From positions 105,053-169,052 of the forward strand of contig NZ_JANHLE010000011.1 in the NCBI RefSeq assembly GCF_028682475.1: DNA of 64,000 nt, written 5' to 3'. Of this stretch, positions 31,528-41,800 are shown piece by piece. The DNA comes from Pseudomonas putida. GTDB taxonomy: Bacteria > Pseudomonadota > Gammaproteobacteria > Pseudomonadales > Pseudomonadaceae. The position numbers and the translations under genes were made by a program. Each line of letters opens with the position of its first letter. The first letter of the stretch is position 1. Below the pieces are notes generated by a model, which worked only from the letters and a program-made list of their open reading frames with translations, searched no databases and was not told the DNA's origin.

Positions 31528-33789
31528 ATGTACAAGGACCTCAAGTTCCCGGTGCTGATCGTTCACCGCGATATCAAGGCCGACACCCTGGCCGGTGAAC
31601 GCGTGCGCGGCATCGCCGAGGAACTGGCCCAGGATGGCTTCAGCATTCTTCCGGCCATCGATTATGCTGAAGGTCGCTTGCTGGCCTCGACCCATCATGG
31701 TCTGGCCTGCATGCTGATTGCCGCAGAAGGTGCGGGCGAAAACATTCACTTGCTGCAGAACATGGTCGAGCTGATTCGCCTGGCCCGGCTACGTGCGCCG
31801 CATCTGCCGATCTTCGCCCTGGGCGAGCAGGTGACCCTGGAAAATGCTCCTGCCGATGTCATGAGCGAACTGAACCAGCTACGCGGCATTCTCTATCTGT
31901 TCGAAGACACTGTGCCATTTCTGGCCCGGCAAGTGGCGCGGGCGGCACACAATTACCTGGACGGCCTGCTGCCACCGTTTTTCAAGGCCCTGGTGCAGCA
32001 CACCGCGCAGTCCAATTACTCCTGGCACACGCCGGGGCACGGCGGCGGGGTGGCCTATCGCAAGAGCCCGGTGGGGCTGGCGTTCCATCAGTTTTTCGGT
32101 GAAAACACCCTGCGCTCGGATCTCTCGGTGTCGGTCCCCGAGCTTGGCTCGCTGCTGGATCACACCGGCCCTCTGGCGGCGGCCGAAGCCCGGGCGGCAA
32201 AGAACTTTGGCGCCGACCATACCTTCTTCGTCATCAACGGCACCTCCACCGCCAACAAGATCGTCTGGCATTCGATGGTCGGTCGCGATGACCTGGTGCT
32301 GGTGGACCGCAATTGCCACAAGTCGGTGGTGCACGCGATCATCATGACCGGTGCGATTCCCTTGTACCTGTGTCCTGAGCGCAATGAGCTGGGCATCATC
32401 GGGCCGATACCGCTGAGCGAGTTCGGCCCTGAATCGATCCGCGCGAAAATCCAGGCCAATCCGCTGACCCAGGGGCGGGCGCCCAAGGTGAAACTGGCGG
32501 TGGTGACCAACTCCACCTATGACGGGCTTTGCTACAACGCCGAGCTGATCAAGCAAATGCTCGGCAACAGTGTCGAGGTTTTGCATTTCGATGAGGCCTG
32601 GTACGCCTATGCCGCATTCCATCCGTTCTTTGCCGGGCGCTATGCCATGGGTACTTCACGCACGGCTGACAGCCCGCTGGTGTTCAGCACCCACTCGACC
32701 CACAAGCTGTTGGCAGCCTTCAGCCAGGCTTCGATGATCCATGTACAGGATGGCGGTGCACGACAGCTGGACCGTGACCGTTTCAATGAAGCGTTCATGA
32801 TGCATATCTCCACCTCGCCGCAGTACAGCATTCTGGCCTCGCTGGATGTGGCGTCGACGATGATGGAAGGGCCGGCCGGGCGTTCGCTGTTGCAGGAAAT
32901 GTTCGATGAGGCCCTGAGCTTTCGTCGGGCCATGGCCAACTTGCGTCAGCATATTGCCGCCGATGACTGGTGGTTCAGTATCTGGCAACCGCCGCAGGTC
33001 GAGGGTGGGCAGCAGGTGAGCACCGGTGACTGGTTGCTGGCGCCGCAAGCGGAGTGGCACGGCTTTGGTGAGGTCAGCGACGACTACGTATTGCTCGACC
33101 CGATCAAAGTCACCCTGGTCATGCCCGGGCTTAGCGCCGGCGGTGCCTTGAGCGAGCACGGGATCCCGGCGGCAGTGGTCAGCAAATTTCTCTGGGAGCG
33201 TGGCCTGGTGGTGGAAAAGACCGGGCTCTACACTTTCCTGGTGCTGTTTTCCATGGGCATTACCAAGGGCAAATGGAACACGTTGCTGACCGAACTGCTG
33301 GAGTTCAAACGCAACTACGACGCCAACACCGATCTGCTCGAAAGCCTGCCCTGTGTCGCCCGTCTCGATCCTCTGCGTTATCAGGGATTGGGCCTGCGAG
33401 ATCTGTGCGACCAGTTGCACGCCTGCTACCGCAGCAATGCGACTGCCAAGCAGCTCAAACGCCTGTTCACCCGGCTACCGGAAGTGGTGATGAAGCCCGC
33501 CGATGCCTATGACCGGATGGTCCGCGGTGAGGTGGAGGCGGTGCCGATTGAGCAATTGCTCGGACGTGTTGCGGCGGTGATGCTGGTGCCCTATCCGCCG
33601 GGGATTCCATTGATCATGCCGGGCGAACGTTTTACCGAGGCGACCCGGTCAATCATTGACTACCTGGCGTTTGCCGCCGCCTTCGACAGCGGCTTCCCCG
33701 GTTTTGTCGCCGACGTGCACGGCCTGCAGCACGAGACCGGTGAGCAAGGGCGGATTTACACCGTCGATTGCATCAAGGAATGCGAATGA
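31528..33789 (+). CDS. ldcA: Lysine decarboxylase LdcA (Orn/Lys/Arg decarboxylase family)
   Basis: The 753-residue fold-type I PLP enzyme has an N-terminal response-regulator-like wing domain, a PLP domain with the cofactor lysine in STHSTHKLLAAFSQ, and a C-terminal domain with VPYPPGIPLIMPGE. It matches P. aeruginosa LdcA closely in sequence as I remember it, and in position after dnaQ. It converts L-lysine to cadaverine. It ends in a 17-base convergent overlap with a small gene on the other strand. Confidence 0.93.
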   Translation: MYKDLKFPVLIVHRDIKADTLAGERVRGIAEELAQDGFSILPAIDYAEGRLLASTHHGLACMLIAAEGAGENIHLLQNMVELIRLARLRAPHLPIFALGEQVTLENAPADVMSELNQLRGILYLFEDTVPFLARQVARAAHNYLDGLLPPFFKALVQHTAQSNYSWHTPGHGGGVAYRKSPVGLAFHQFFGENTLRSDLSVSVPELGSLLDHTGPLAAAEARAAKNFGADHTFFVINGTSTANKIVWHSMVGRDDLVLVDRNCHKSVVHAIIMTGAIPLYLCPERNELGIIGPIPLSEFGPESIRAKIQANPLTQGRAPKVKLAVVTNSTYDGLCYNAELIKQMLGNSVEVLHFDEAWYAYAAFHPFFAGRYAMGTSRTADSPLVFSTHSTHKLLAAFSQASMIHVQDGGARQLDRDRFNEAFMMHISTSPQYSILASLDVASTMMEGPAGRSLLQEMFDEALSFRRAMANLRQHIAADDWWFSIWQPPQVEGGQQVSTGDWLLAPQAEWHGFGEVSDDYVLLDPIKVTLVMPGLSAGGALSEHGIPAAVVSKFLWERGLVVEKTGLYTFLVLFSMGITKGKWNTLLTELLEFKRNYDANTDLLESLPCVARLDPLRYQGLGLRDLCDQLHACYRSNATAKQLKRLFTRLPEVVMKPADAYDRMVRGEVEAVPIEQLLGRVAAVMLVPYPPGIPLIMPGERFTEATRSIIDYLAFAAAFDSGFPGFVADVHGLQHETGEQGRIYTVDCIKECE

Positions 33790-33991
33790 GCTCCACGCCA
33801 CTGCGCGCCAGTTCGAAGCGGTTGTCGCCCAGGTGGTTGACCTTGTCACCGATGGCCAGCTTGTAAGTGGTGACAGGCAGGGATGCGGCACTACCGTCGG
33901 CCTCAAGGGTGGCTTCCTGAAACTCATGAACGGGGTAGATGCGGCCTTCTGCGTCCCGTGCATGAAACTGTCCGACCAGTACTGCTGTCAT
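33773..33991 (-). CDS. Small conserved hypothetical protein, convergent with ldcA
   Basis: This 72-residue protein (MTAVLVGQFHARDAEGRIYPVHEFQEAT...ATLEADGSAASLPVTTYKLAIGDKV) has no signal or membrane segment and reads like a compact beta-rich domain. I recall proteins with the ending ...DNRFELARSGVELIRI as uncharacterised in pseudomonads. Codon usage agrees with a real gene. The last 17 bases overlap the end of ldcA on the opposite strand. Confidence 0.7.
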   Translation of the reverse strand: MTAVLVGQFHARDAEGRIYPVHEFQEATLEADGSAASLPVTTYKLAIGDKVNHLGDNRFELARSGVELIRIP

Positions 33992-34136
33992 TTACCGTGC
34001 AACCTCTAAAAGTTTTCTGTCAGGCATAGACCACTGATTGGTCGGGTAAGTTTTGCTCGCGCGGAAAAAAACTTCAGGCGCTGGGTAGATCATCTATACC
34101 TACAAGTTCCTTTGTCCTACATGTCAGGAAATTGCC

Positions 34137-34691
34137 ATGAGCCAGGTGTATTCGGTAGCCGTTGTCGTCGGCAGCTTGCGCAAGGCGTCCTTCAATCGCA
34201 AGGTCGCCCTGGCGCTGGCGCAGCTCGCGCCCTCGAATCTGCAATTGAAGATAGTCGAGATTGGCGATCTGCCCCTTTACAACGAAGACATTGATCTCGA
34301 CCCGCCAGCGGCTTACAAGGCATTCCGCGAGCAGATCCGCAACAGTGATGCGGTGCTGTTCGTCACTCCGGAGTACAACCGCTCGGTGCCGGGGGTGTTG
34401 AAGAACGCCATTGATGTCGGCTCAAGGCCCTATGGGCAGAGTGCCTGGAGCGGCAAGCCGGGTGCGGTGATCAGTGTTTCGCCAGGGGCGGTGGGCGGCT
34501 TTGGCGCCAACCATCATCTGCGTCAGTCACTGGTGTTTCTCGATGTCCCGTGCATGCAGCAGCCAGAGGCGTATATCGGTGGGGCGGCGAGCCTGTTCGA
34601 CGAGAATGGCAAACTGTCGGAGAAGGTCCAACCGTTTTTGCAGACTTTCATTGATAAGTATGCCAGCTGGGTGGAACGGCATAAGGGCTGA
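34137..34691 (+). CDS. chrR: NAD(P)H-dependent FMN reductase (ChrR-like)
   Basis: The 184-residue flavodoxin-fold reductase carries the FMN-phosphate loop GSLRKASFNRKVA (12-24) and the PEYNRSVPGVLKNAIDV signature (about 80-96). The family is known in P. putida as chromate reductase ChrR, a quinone and metal-oxyanion reductase that limits oxidative stress. AGGAA precedes ATG 34137. It is a single gene with a REP element after it. Confidence 0.9.
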   Translation: MSQVYSVAVVVGSLRKASFNRKVALALAQLAPSNLQLKIVEIGDLPLYNEDIDLDPPAAYKAFREQIRNSDAVLFVTPEYNRSVPGVLKNAIDVGSRPYGQSAWSGKPGAVISVSPGAVGGFGANHHLRQSLVFLDVPCMQQPEAYIGGAASLFDENGKLSEKVQPFLQTFIDKYASWVERHKG

Positions 34692-34698
34692 AATGGTA

Positions 34699-34762
34699 GG
34701 AGCGGGCTTGCCCCGCGATGCGCTGTGACTGACAGATCGCATCGCGGGGCAAGCCCGCTCCA
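34699..34762. repeat. REP-type palindrome 2
   Basis: GGAGCGGGCTTGCCCCGCGATGCG (34699-34722) and its inverted copy (34739-34762) flank a 16-base loop. The core is identical to REP 1 at 8482-8548, but the arms face the other way. It lies between convergent chrR and phnX. Confidence 0.9.
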
Positions 34763-34772
34763 ACCGGGTGTC

Positions 34773-35600
34773 TTACACTGACTGCGGCATCTCACCCCGT
34801 GCCAGACGCTTGTTGATGTCGGCGATCACTTCCGGCAGCTCGTTGATGGTATCGATCAGGTAATGCGGACGTGAACCTTCGAAAAGCGCGTGAATACGCT
34901 TGCGTTCACTGTCGAGGGTGTCAGAGGCCAGGGCGCGATAGCCTTCATAGGTAAGGCCCAGGGCATTGCCCGAGCACACCAGCGCCACCGTCCACATGCC
35001 GGCGCGGCGACCTTCAAGGATGCCGGGCACGGTATCGTCGACCTTGACGCAGGCCGCGACATCGTCGATCCCTAAGGCAATCACGTTAGCCAGTGCCTGC
35101 GCCGGCCAAGGGCGGCCATTAGGGGTTTCATCGGTGGCCACGACATGATCGGCGACATAGCCATTCTGCGCGGCCAGCTCAACCACCTTGTCCATCACCA
35201 CCTTCGGGTAGCCGGAGCAGGAGCCGACCTTCAGGCCGTCCTTGCGCAGACCGGTCAGGGTGTCGAGGGCGCCGGGGATCAGCGCCGAGTGCACGGCGAT
35301 CTTCTCGATCTGCAAGGGCATGAAGCGCTCATAGATGGCGGTGACATCGGCGTCGGTCGGGGTGCGACCGAACACCTTGCGATAGCGCTCGGCAATCTGC
35401 GGTTGGTCGCACAGGGTGCGGATATGGTCCCACTTGCCCATGCCCATCGGGCCACGGGCTTCTTCGATGGACACTTCGACATCGAACTCGGCGAAGGCTT
35501 CGACGAAGATCTGGGTCGGTGCGAAAGAACCGAAGTCGACCACGGTCCCGGCCCAGTCGAGGATGGCGGCTTGCAGTTGCGTTGGGTTGCTGTAGTTCAT
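34773..35600 (-). CDS. phnX: Phosphonoacetaldehyde hydrolase
   Basis: The 275-residue HAD-superfamily enzyme splits phosphonoacetaldehyde into acetaldehyde and phosphate. The nucleophile motif is [13 protein letters not shown] (about 13-25); the Schiff-base lysine is in the cap at GMGKWDHI; motif III is seen in [14 protein letters not shown] precedes ATG 35600. It follows phnW by 30 bases on the same strand and completes degradation of 2-aminoethylphosphonate. Confidence 0.96.
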   Translation of the reverse strand: MNYSNPTQLQAAILDWAGTVVDFGSFAPTQIFVEAFAEFDVEVSIEEARGPMGMGKWDHIRTLCDQPQIAERYRKVFGRTPTDADVTAIYERFMPLQIEKIAVHSALIPGALDTLTGLRKDGLKVGSCSGYPKVVMDKVVELAAQNGYVADHVVATDETPNGRPWPAQALANVIALGIDDVAACVKVDDTVPGILEGRRAGMWTVALVCSGNALGLTYEGYRALASDTLDSERKRIHALFEGSRPHYLIDTINELPEVIADINKRLARGEMPQSV

Positions 35601-35630
35601 GTGCGAATTCCTAGAGAGAGTGGCAAGGCT

Positions 35631-36737
35631 TCAGATGTCCAGTACTTCCATTTCCCGCAGCACTTCGGCCACCGCATTCACCGCGGCTTGCATGCCGTCC
35701 GGGCCGACCACGCCGATACAGCCGACACGGAAGGTTTCGACCTGGGTCAGCTTGCCGGGGTAGAGGATGAAGCCCTTGGCCTTGACCCGTTCGTAGAAAT
35801 CCTTGAATTGATAGCGTGGGTCGTTCGGGGCGTGGAAGGTGACGATGATCGGTGCCTGGATCTCGGCGGGCAGAAAGCTGCGCAAACCGATCGCCGCCAT
35901 GCCGTCGAGCAGCACTTTGCAGTTGCTGGCGTAGCGCTGGTGACGGGCCGGCAGGCCGCCTTCCTCGTTGTATTGCAGCAAGGCCTCGTGCAACGCGGCG
36001 ACGACGTGAGTCGGTGGGGTAAAGCGCCACTGGCCGGTCTTGGCCATGTAGGCGTGCTGATCCTGCAGGTCCATGGCCAGGGATGGTGAATTGCCTTCGG
36101 CGGCAGCCAGGGAGTCTTTGTGGGCGAAGACGAAGCCCATGCCAGGCACACCTTCCAGACACTTGCCGGAGGCGGCGATCAGGGCATCGAACGGCACTTC
36201 GCGGGCATCGATCGGCAAGGCGCCGAACGAGCTCATGGCATCGATGATCAGGCGTTTGCCGTGACGGGCGATGACTTCGGCGATTTCTGGCAGCGGATTA
36301 AGGATGCCGGTGCTGGTTTCGCAGTGGATCAGCGCCACATGGGTGATGCCGGCATCAGCGCTCAGCAGGCGGTCGACATCGGCTGCGGTGGTCGGTTGGT
36401 CTTCAGCAGTTTCAAAGGTGCTGTAGGCGCGCCCCATAACCTTGCAGATCTTCGCCAGGCGCTGACCATAGGCGCCGTTGATCAGTACCAGAACCTTGCC
36501 ATCACGAGGTACCAGGGTGCCGATGGCGGCTTCCACGGCGAAGGTGCCGCTGCCTTGCAGGGGCACACAGTGGTGGCTGTCGGCGCCGTTGACGATGGCC
36601 AGCAGTTGCTCGCACAGGCTGGCGGTCAGTTGGTTGAAGTCACGGTCCCAGGAGCCCCAGTCCACCATCATCGCTTGGCGGGTGCGGGACGAGGTGGTCA
36701 AAGGACCAGGGGTCAGCAGGATAGGGGCGTTGCTCAT
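35631..36737 (-). CDS. phnW: 2-Aminoethylphosphonate-pyruvate transaminase
   Basis: The 368-residue PLP enzyme transfers the amino group of 2-aminoethylphosphonate to pyruvate, giving phosphonoacetaldehyde and alanine. The start is [25 protein letters not shown], a PhnW signature; the PLP lysine is in [20 protein letters not shown] 36737 has GAGGAAC upstream. The ATG of the divergent LysR regulator is 112 bases away, so the shared gap should hold both promoters and the operator. Confidence 0.96.
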   Translation of the reverse strand: MSNAPILLTPGPLTTSSRTRQAMMVDWGSWDRDFNQLTASLCEQLLAIVNGADSHHCVPLQGSGTFAVEAAIGTLVPRDGKVLVLINGAYGQRLAKICKVMGRAYSTFETAEDQPTTAADVDRLLSADAGITHVALIHCETSTGILNPLPEIAEVIARHGKRLIIDAMSSFGALPIDAREVPFDALIAASGKCLEGVPGMGFVFAHKDSLAAAEGNSPSLAMDLQDQHAYMAKTGQWRFTPPTHVVAALHEALLQYNEEGGLPARHQRYASNCKVLLDGMAAIGLRSFLPAEIQAPIIVTFHAPNDPRYQFKDFYERVKAKGFILYPGKLTQVETFRVGCIGVVGPDGMQAAVNAVAEVLREMEVLDI

Positions 36738-36801
36738 TCCGAAGTTCCTCACAAGCGGTGGGCTGAAACTACGGGGTCTAAGTTGCAATTCTGTGCGTCA
36801 T

Positions 36802-36812
36802 CAATCAAATTG
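36802..36812. promoter_or_regulatory. Short palindrome between phnW and its LysR regulator
   Basis: CAATCAAATTG is a perfect CAAT-N3-ATTG palindrome in the 112-base divergent gap. It is a possible LysR site but is too short to assert. Confidence 0.25.
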
Positions 36813-36849
36813 TTTGTTGTTATGCCAGCCATAAGTCAGGCCGATAGAT

Positions 36850-37713
36850 ATGAACCTGTTCCAGCTCCGTGCGTTTGACGCTGTGGCCCGGGAGGGCAGC
36901 TTTACCCGTGCTGCGGCGCGGTTGTTCATCAGCCAGCCAGCGGTCACCGGGCATATCAAGGCATTGGAAGAGCACTACCAGATCACTTTGCTGCGGCGCA
37001 CTGCACGGCGCGTCGAGCTGACCGAGGAGGGCACCCGGCTGGCGGCGATCACGCGAGCGATGTTTGGTCTGGCCGAGGAAGCCCAGGCCATGCTTGAGGC
37101 CAATCGCCAGTTGCTTACCGGACGCCTGGAGGTGGCTGCCGATGGACCGCACCGGGTCATGCCGATGCTTGCCCAGCTACGTGCGCGTTACCCTGGCATT
37201 ACCGTCAACCTGCGTCTGGGCAACGCTCAGGAAACCCTGGCCGCGTTGCTTGGCGAACATGCGGATGTGGCCGTGTTGACCGAGGTCGAACCGCGCAAGG
37301 GGCTGCACCTGCAGAGCTTGGGCGAATCGCGGATCTGTGCCCTGTTACCCGTCAGTCACCCGTGGGCGGACGGCAAGGGTGAGTTGCCGCTGGCCGAGCT
37401 TGATCGACAGATCATGGTGCTGCGCGAACCCAGTTCGATCACCCGGCGCACCTTCGACCAGGCCTGCACCGAGGCCAAGGTACAGCCACGGGTGTTGCTT
37501 GAGCTGGACAGCCGCGAAGCGGTCACTGAGGCGGTAGCCGCGGAGCTGGGCATCGGTATCGTTTCGTCGGTGGAAGTGGCTCATGATCCGCGGGTGGTGG
37601 CGCGTCCGATTGTCGGCGACGGGCTGATCAACCGACATATGATCGGTTGTTTGCAGCGGCGTCGTGAACTGCGCCTGATCCAGGCGTTCCTGAGTTTGGC
37701 CGAACAGCACTGA
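36850..37713 (+). CDS. LysR-family regulator of phosphonate use
   Basis: This 287-residue LysR-type regulator has the winged HTH in residues 1-60 (FQLRAFDAVAREGSFTRAAARLF, then SQPAVTGHIKALEEHY) and a periplasmic-binding-like effector domain after it. It is divergent from phnW-phnX, the standard arrangement of a LysR regulator and its target. It likely responds to 2-aminoethylphosphonate or a product; the effector is inferred from position. Confidence 0.9.
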   Translation: MNLFQLRAFDAVAREGSFTRAAARLFISQPAVTGHIKALEEHYQITLLRRTARRVELTEEGTRLAAITRAMFGLAEEAQAMLEANRQLLTGRLEVAADGPHRVMPMLAQLRARYPGITVNLRLGNAQETLAALLGEHADVAVLTEVEPRKGLHLQSLGESRICALLPVSHPWADGKGELPLAELDRQIMVLREPSSITRRTFDQACTEAKVQPRVLLELDSREAVTEAVAAELGIGIVSSVEVAHDPRVVARPIVGDGLINRHMIGCLQRRRELRLIQAFLSLAEQH

Positions 37714-37783
37714 TGCAGCGCTGGTATTCTTCAGCGGTCGGCCTAAGATGGCCGGCACAGAGCAACCGGGCGCCGGATGGCCG

Positions 37784-38809
37784 ATGAGCGAGAAAGACAC
37801 GATTTCCATGCAGCTTGTGCGCGAAGCGCTGTTGCAGACCTGTCCGGCAGGCCTGTCCGATGCCGGTATGTTGCTGCGTGCCGGCATTGATCCGGCGCAG
37901 CTTGAGTTGCCCCAGGCACGGGTTTCTGCGGACGCCTATGCGCGGTTGTGGCGGTTGCTGGCGCGTCGTTGCAACGACGAATTCTTCGCCATGGACCGGC
38001 GTGGTCTGCCTAACGGCAGCCTGGCCTTCCTGACACGTGCCGCCATGGCTCAACCGAGTTTGGGCGCCGGCCTGGATATTGCTCTGAGTTTTCTCTCGCT
38101 GATGCTCGAAGATCTGCAACCGGGCCTGGTGCGCCAGCAGAGCCTGGCCGAGATCGTCGTCAATGAACCGTGTGAGCAGCCACGCCGCGCGTTTACCTAC
38201 TTTACCTTCTGGATGATCGTGCATGGCGTGACCTGCTGGCTGGCAGGGCGGCGTATCCCGATATTGGCCATCGACCTGCGCTGCGCCGAGCCGCCGTTCT
38301 GCGATGACTACCGGGTGATGTTCTCGGGGAATCTGCAATTCGACCGCCCGCGTACTCGCATGATCATTGCTGCGGATTGTCTTGACCTGCCGATAAAGCG
38401 CACCCCCCAGGAATTGCAGCGCTTTCTTGCCGAGGCGCCGGGTAACATTTTGGTCAAGTACCGTGACCCGGCAAGTCTGGCCAGGCGCATCCGCGCCAAC
38501 CTGCTTGGCCTCGATCCCGCTCGATGGCCGGATGCTCGCAGCCTGGCCGACCACTTGTGCCTGTCCAGTGCGACCTTGCGCCGACGTCTGGCGGAGGAAG
38601 GGCAGACCTATCAGGGCCTGAAGGACAGTGTGCGCCGTGAGCTGGCAATCGCCTGGCTAGCCCAGGCTGAGCCGGGCCTGGTTGAGATCGCCGAGCGGCT
38701 GGGATTTGCCGACAGCAGTTCGTTTTACAAAGCCTTTCGCAAGTGGTTTGGCTGCAACCCGGGGCACTACCGCGCGCTGGTGCAGACGCGTGAAGGCGAG
38801 GACGGCTGA
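37784..38809 (+). CDS. AraC-family regulator with arabinose-binding-type N-domain
   Basis: The protein of 341 residues (from ATG 37784; an ATG at 37748 adds 12) has an N-terminal domain of the type named AraC_arabinose-binding (PF12625) and a C-terminal double HTH: SLADHLCLSSATLRRRLAEEG and VEIAERLGFADSSSFYKAFRKWFG. No strong ribosome site distinguishes the starts. It precedes the giant toxin-like gene by 77 bases, then the acyl-CoA operon; it may control the acyl-CoA genes, which in P. putida I recall close to an AraC gene, or the toxin gene. Confidence 0.85.
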   Translation: MSEKDTISMQLVREALLQTCPAGLSDAGMLLRAGIDPAQLELPQARVSADAYARLWRLLARRCNDEFFAMDRRGLPNGSLAFLTRAAMAQPSLGAGLDIALSFLSLMLEDLQPGLVRQQSLAEIVVNEPCEQPRRAFTYFTFWMIVHGVTCWLAGRRIPILAIDLRCAEPPFCDDYRVMFSGNLQFDRPRTRMIIAADCLDLPIKRTPQELQRFLAEAPGNILVKYRDPASLARRIRANLLGLDPARWPDARSLADHLCLSSATLRRRLAEEGQTYQGLKDSVRRELAIAWLAQAEPGLVEIAERLGFADSSSFYKAFRKWFGCNPGHYRALVQTREGEDG

Positions 38810-38886
38810 AGGGGTGGTCTTCCCGGTGCCGGAGATTATAAAGCGGCTGCAGAGTGGTCAGCTCCTCAATCTCGGTGGTACCGGCC

Positions 38887-41800
38887 ATGTCCGAATCAGT
38901 AACAGATACCCAGCTTGAAAGCGCAACCGATGCGTTCATCGCGCAAACACTTCCTGCTTGGCTGAAAGGCATTGGCCATGATCAGTTCCAGGCTCTGCGC
39001 ACCAGCTTCGAGAAACATGTGCGCAGCCAGCAGGAGGTCAAGCGAGTGTTCGCCAGGCTTCAACCGCTGGACAGTTTCGTCACGTCTCTGCTGGAGGAAA
39101 GGCTGTTTTCCTCCCTTTCTTTGTCGGTTGCGCTTGATAAGGCCCAATGGCGGGAAGAGCGCCGCAAGCTGGTCGGCGATGCCACAGGGCCTGCGCAATA
39201 CCGTTCCTATTTCGTCCGGATGCCTGCTTTGCAGAAGTTCCTGCACAACTTCAAGGACGCCGAACCATTTTTCGAACAGACCGGACTGGTCTATCCGGCT
39301 GATGCGGCTACCGGGCAGGCGGAGCAAGTGCTGACGACAGACAGTGCCCAGCTCGTTGCGCTTTGCCGCAGCCTGGATGTGGGCGAGCAGTATCAGCAAC
39401 ATCTGGACGCCGTTCTCGACGCTGACTGCACAGCCACACTCGTCGAGGACAAGCGCCTGCAGTTGGCGCTGGCCATTGAAGTAGCGGCGCTGAAAGAGCA
39501 GTTGCAGGCGGATGACCTGGACATGCTGCGCCGGATAGTCGCTGGTCAACCGCCGACCCATGCGCAAAGTGACCGGGTCTACGCGGGGGCGCTCCAGGTC
39601 CTGGGGTATCGTGTGGAAGGTGCTCTGGCGTTCGAGCTGCATGGGATCATCCCCGTGGCGGGCGGTTTTCCGAAATCCCTGGTGCAGGGGGTGATCCTCT
39701 TCCTGCCTGGTGATCACAGGCAAACGTTACGTGCTTTCGGCACTTGGCGCGAAGCCAGTCTGGCCCTCGGCAAACTACTTCGCGATCCAGGTTATCAACG
39801 ACGGTTCAACCAGCACATCGCATTGGCGGACCGCCCGGACTACCTGGCGACATTGCGCAAGCGCCTGGCCGATGAGAAGACCGACGCAACGGCGACCTGC
39901 GAGGTGATCAATGATCCGTTGTTTTCCACTCTGGCCATCGAGCAGCAGCAACGTATTCGCGACGATGCGCAGTTTCTTGCGGTGCCTACCGCTCAGGTCA
40001 ATGCCCGCGTCAGCGCCGAACGCCTACAGGCGCTTGAATCCGTCGGCTTGACCGTGGTCAACCTGGCCGGATTGTTCGTCCCGGCTATCGGTGTCGTGCT
40101 GACGGCCGATCTGGTCGCCCAGACCCTCTCGGAGGTCTGCGAAGGTGTCCAGGACTGGAGCCAGGGCCATCAGCACGAAGCCCTTGATCACTTGCTCGGG
40201 GTTGCCGAGACGGTGGTGGTCAGCGCTGCATTGGTGGGGGGGACGGCGCTGGTCGCTCGCGGTTTCGCGCGTAGCGCTGTAGTCGATCAATTGGCCCCGG
40301 CGCTGAATGATGCCGGACAGGCGCGATTGTGGTCCGGCGATGTTACTTCCTATGAAGACAGGGGGACGCCTGCTGACCTGCTCGAGCAGGACAACGGCTT
40401 GCTGTCCAATGGCACCGGGCACTGGTGGCGGAACGGCGATAGCCATTATCAGGTCAGGCCCGTCAAGGGGCGTAGTGCCTGGCAGCTACGACATCCGCAA
40501 GGTGAGGCGAGCTTCGGGCCGTTACTCGAGTTCAATGGCGAGCGCTGTTGGCAGCTGTCCAGCGAGCATCCCGTTGAGTGGGAAGGGACCGGCCTGTTGC
40601 TGGGACGTCTCTGGCCGCCAGCATCCAGTTTGCCCGCCAATCGAGTCGAGCAGATCTTGAAGGTTGCGGATGTAGATGAAACGCATCTTCGCGGTCTACT
40701 GGTGGAACGTCGGCCGTTACCGGTGGAGTTGCGTGACACCTTGGAGCGCTTTGCCGTGGATGCCCGTGTGGAAACCTTCATCGCACAACTGGGCGAGGGG
40801 CGTGAAGACGATTCGGAGTTGTTTCAATGGTGCAGTGACGCTTTGAAGACCGACACGATGTCAATCCAGGAACAGAGAGCAGTGTTCCTTGGCGATGTTC
40901 CGGCGTTACGCGAGCAGTTGTTCGAACATTTCTCGCGGCAGTATGTGGCCAGAGATCCGCTGCTGACGGAGCCGTCGCAGGACACAAAATCGATGCTGGC
41001 ATTGATCCAGCGGGATTTCAAAGGCCTGCCTGATGCCTATGCGCTGGATGTGCTCAAACTGGCCACTGACACCCAGCGTCAGCGGATGGTCAGCGCGAAG
41101 CGGATTCCCCTGGCGGTAGCCGAGCAGGCTCGCGCGCACTTGCAGCTCGCGCAGTTGACACGCATACGTGAAGGCTTGTACCTGAAGGGCAGTTATCGGC
41201 CCGAAACGGTTTCACTGGTGTTCGCCCTGTTGCGCAAACAGGCCAGATTATCAGGCACGGCCGACCTCGAGTTGCGTGAGGGTTCCGATGCCGGGCGTGT
41301 GTTGGCGCGCTTACATCCCGACAATGACCCGAAGAATGTCACGGTCATCCTGGTGCGAGATTCGGGCAGTTTCAGGTGTTATAACCAAGTGGGCATTGAG
41401 CTGGACCCCCTTCTGGATAATCCTGACAGCCTGGCCGAGGTATTGACCAGGCACCTGTCCTGGGACGATCTCGCTCGTTTGACATGGGATGGCAGTGGAG
41501 CGAGGGATCAGATCGACAACGCCTTGCGTACCTGGTTGCCCTCCGGACGCCAGGCGCTTTTGCAGCTGACCGAACTGGGTGAGATAAAACCGCGCTACAG
41601 CCCGCTCCAGCGACTTCCTGATGGGCGTATCGGATACCTGCTCAGCGGCCGTGGCGAGGGCAGGCATCCTTCGCGGCGTGCGCTCATTGACGCGACACGC
41701 GCGCTCTATCCAACCTTGGGTGCCCGGGCTCTGGACAACTTTGTGACGGATCTGCTGGCGGCGCCGGGGACAGCCTACATCAGGCTGATTCAGCAGTTCC

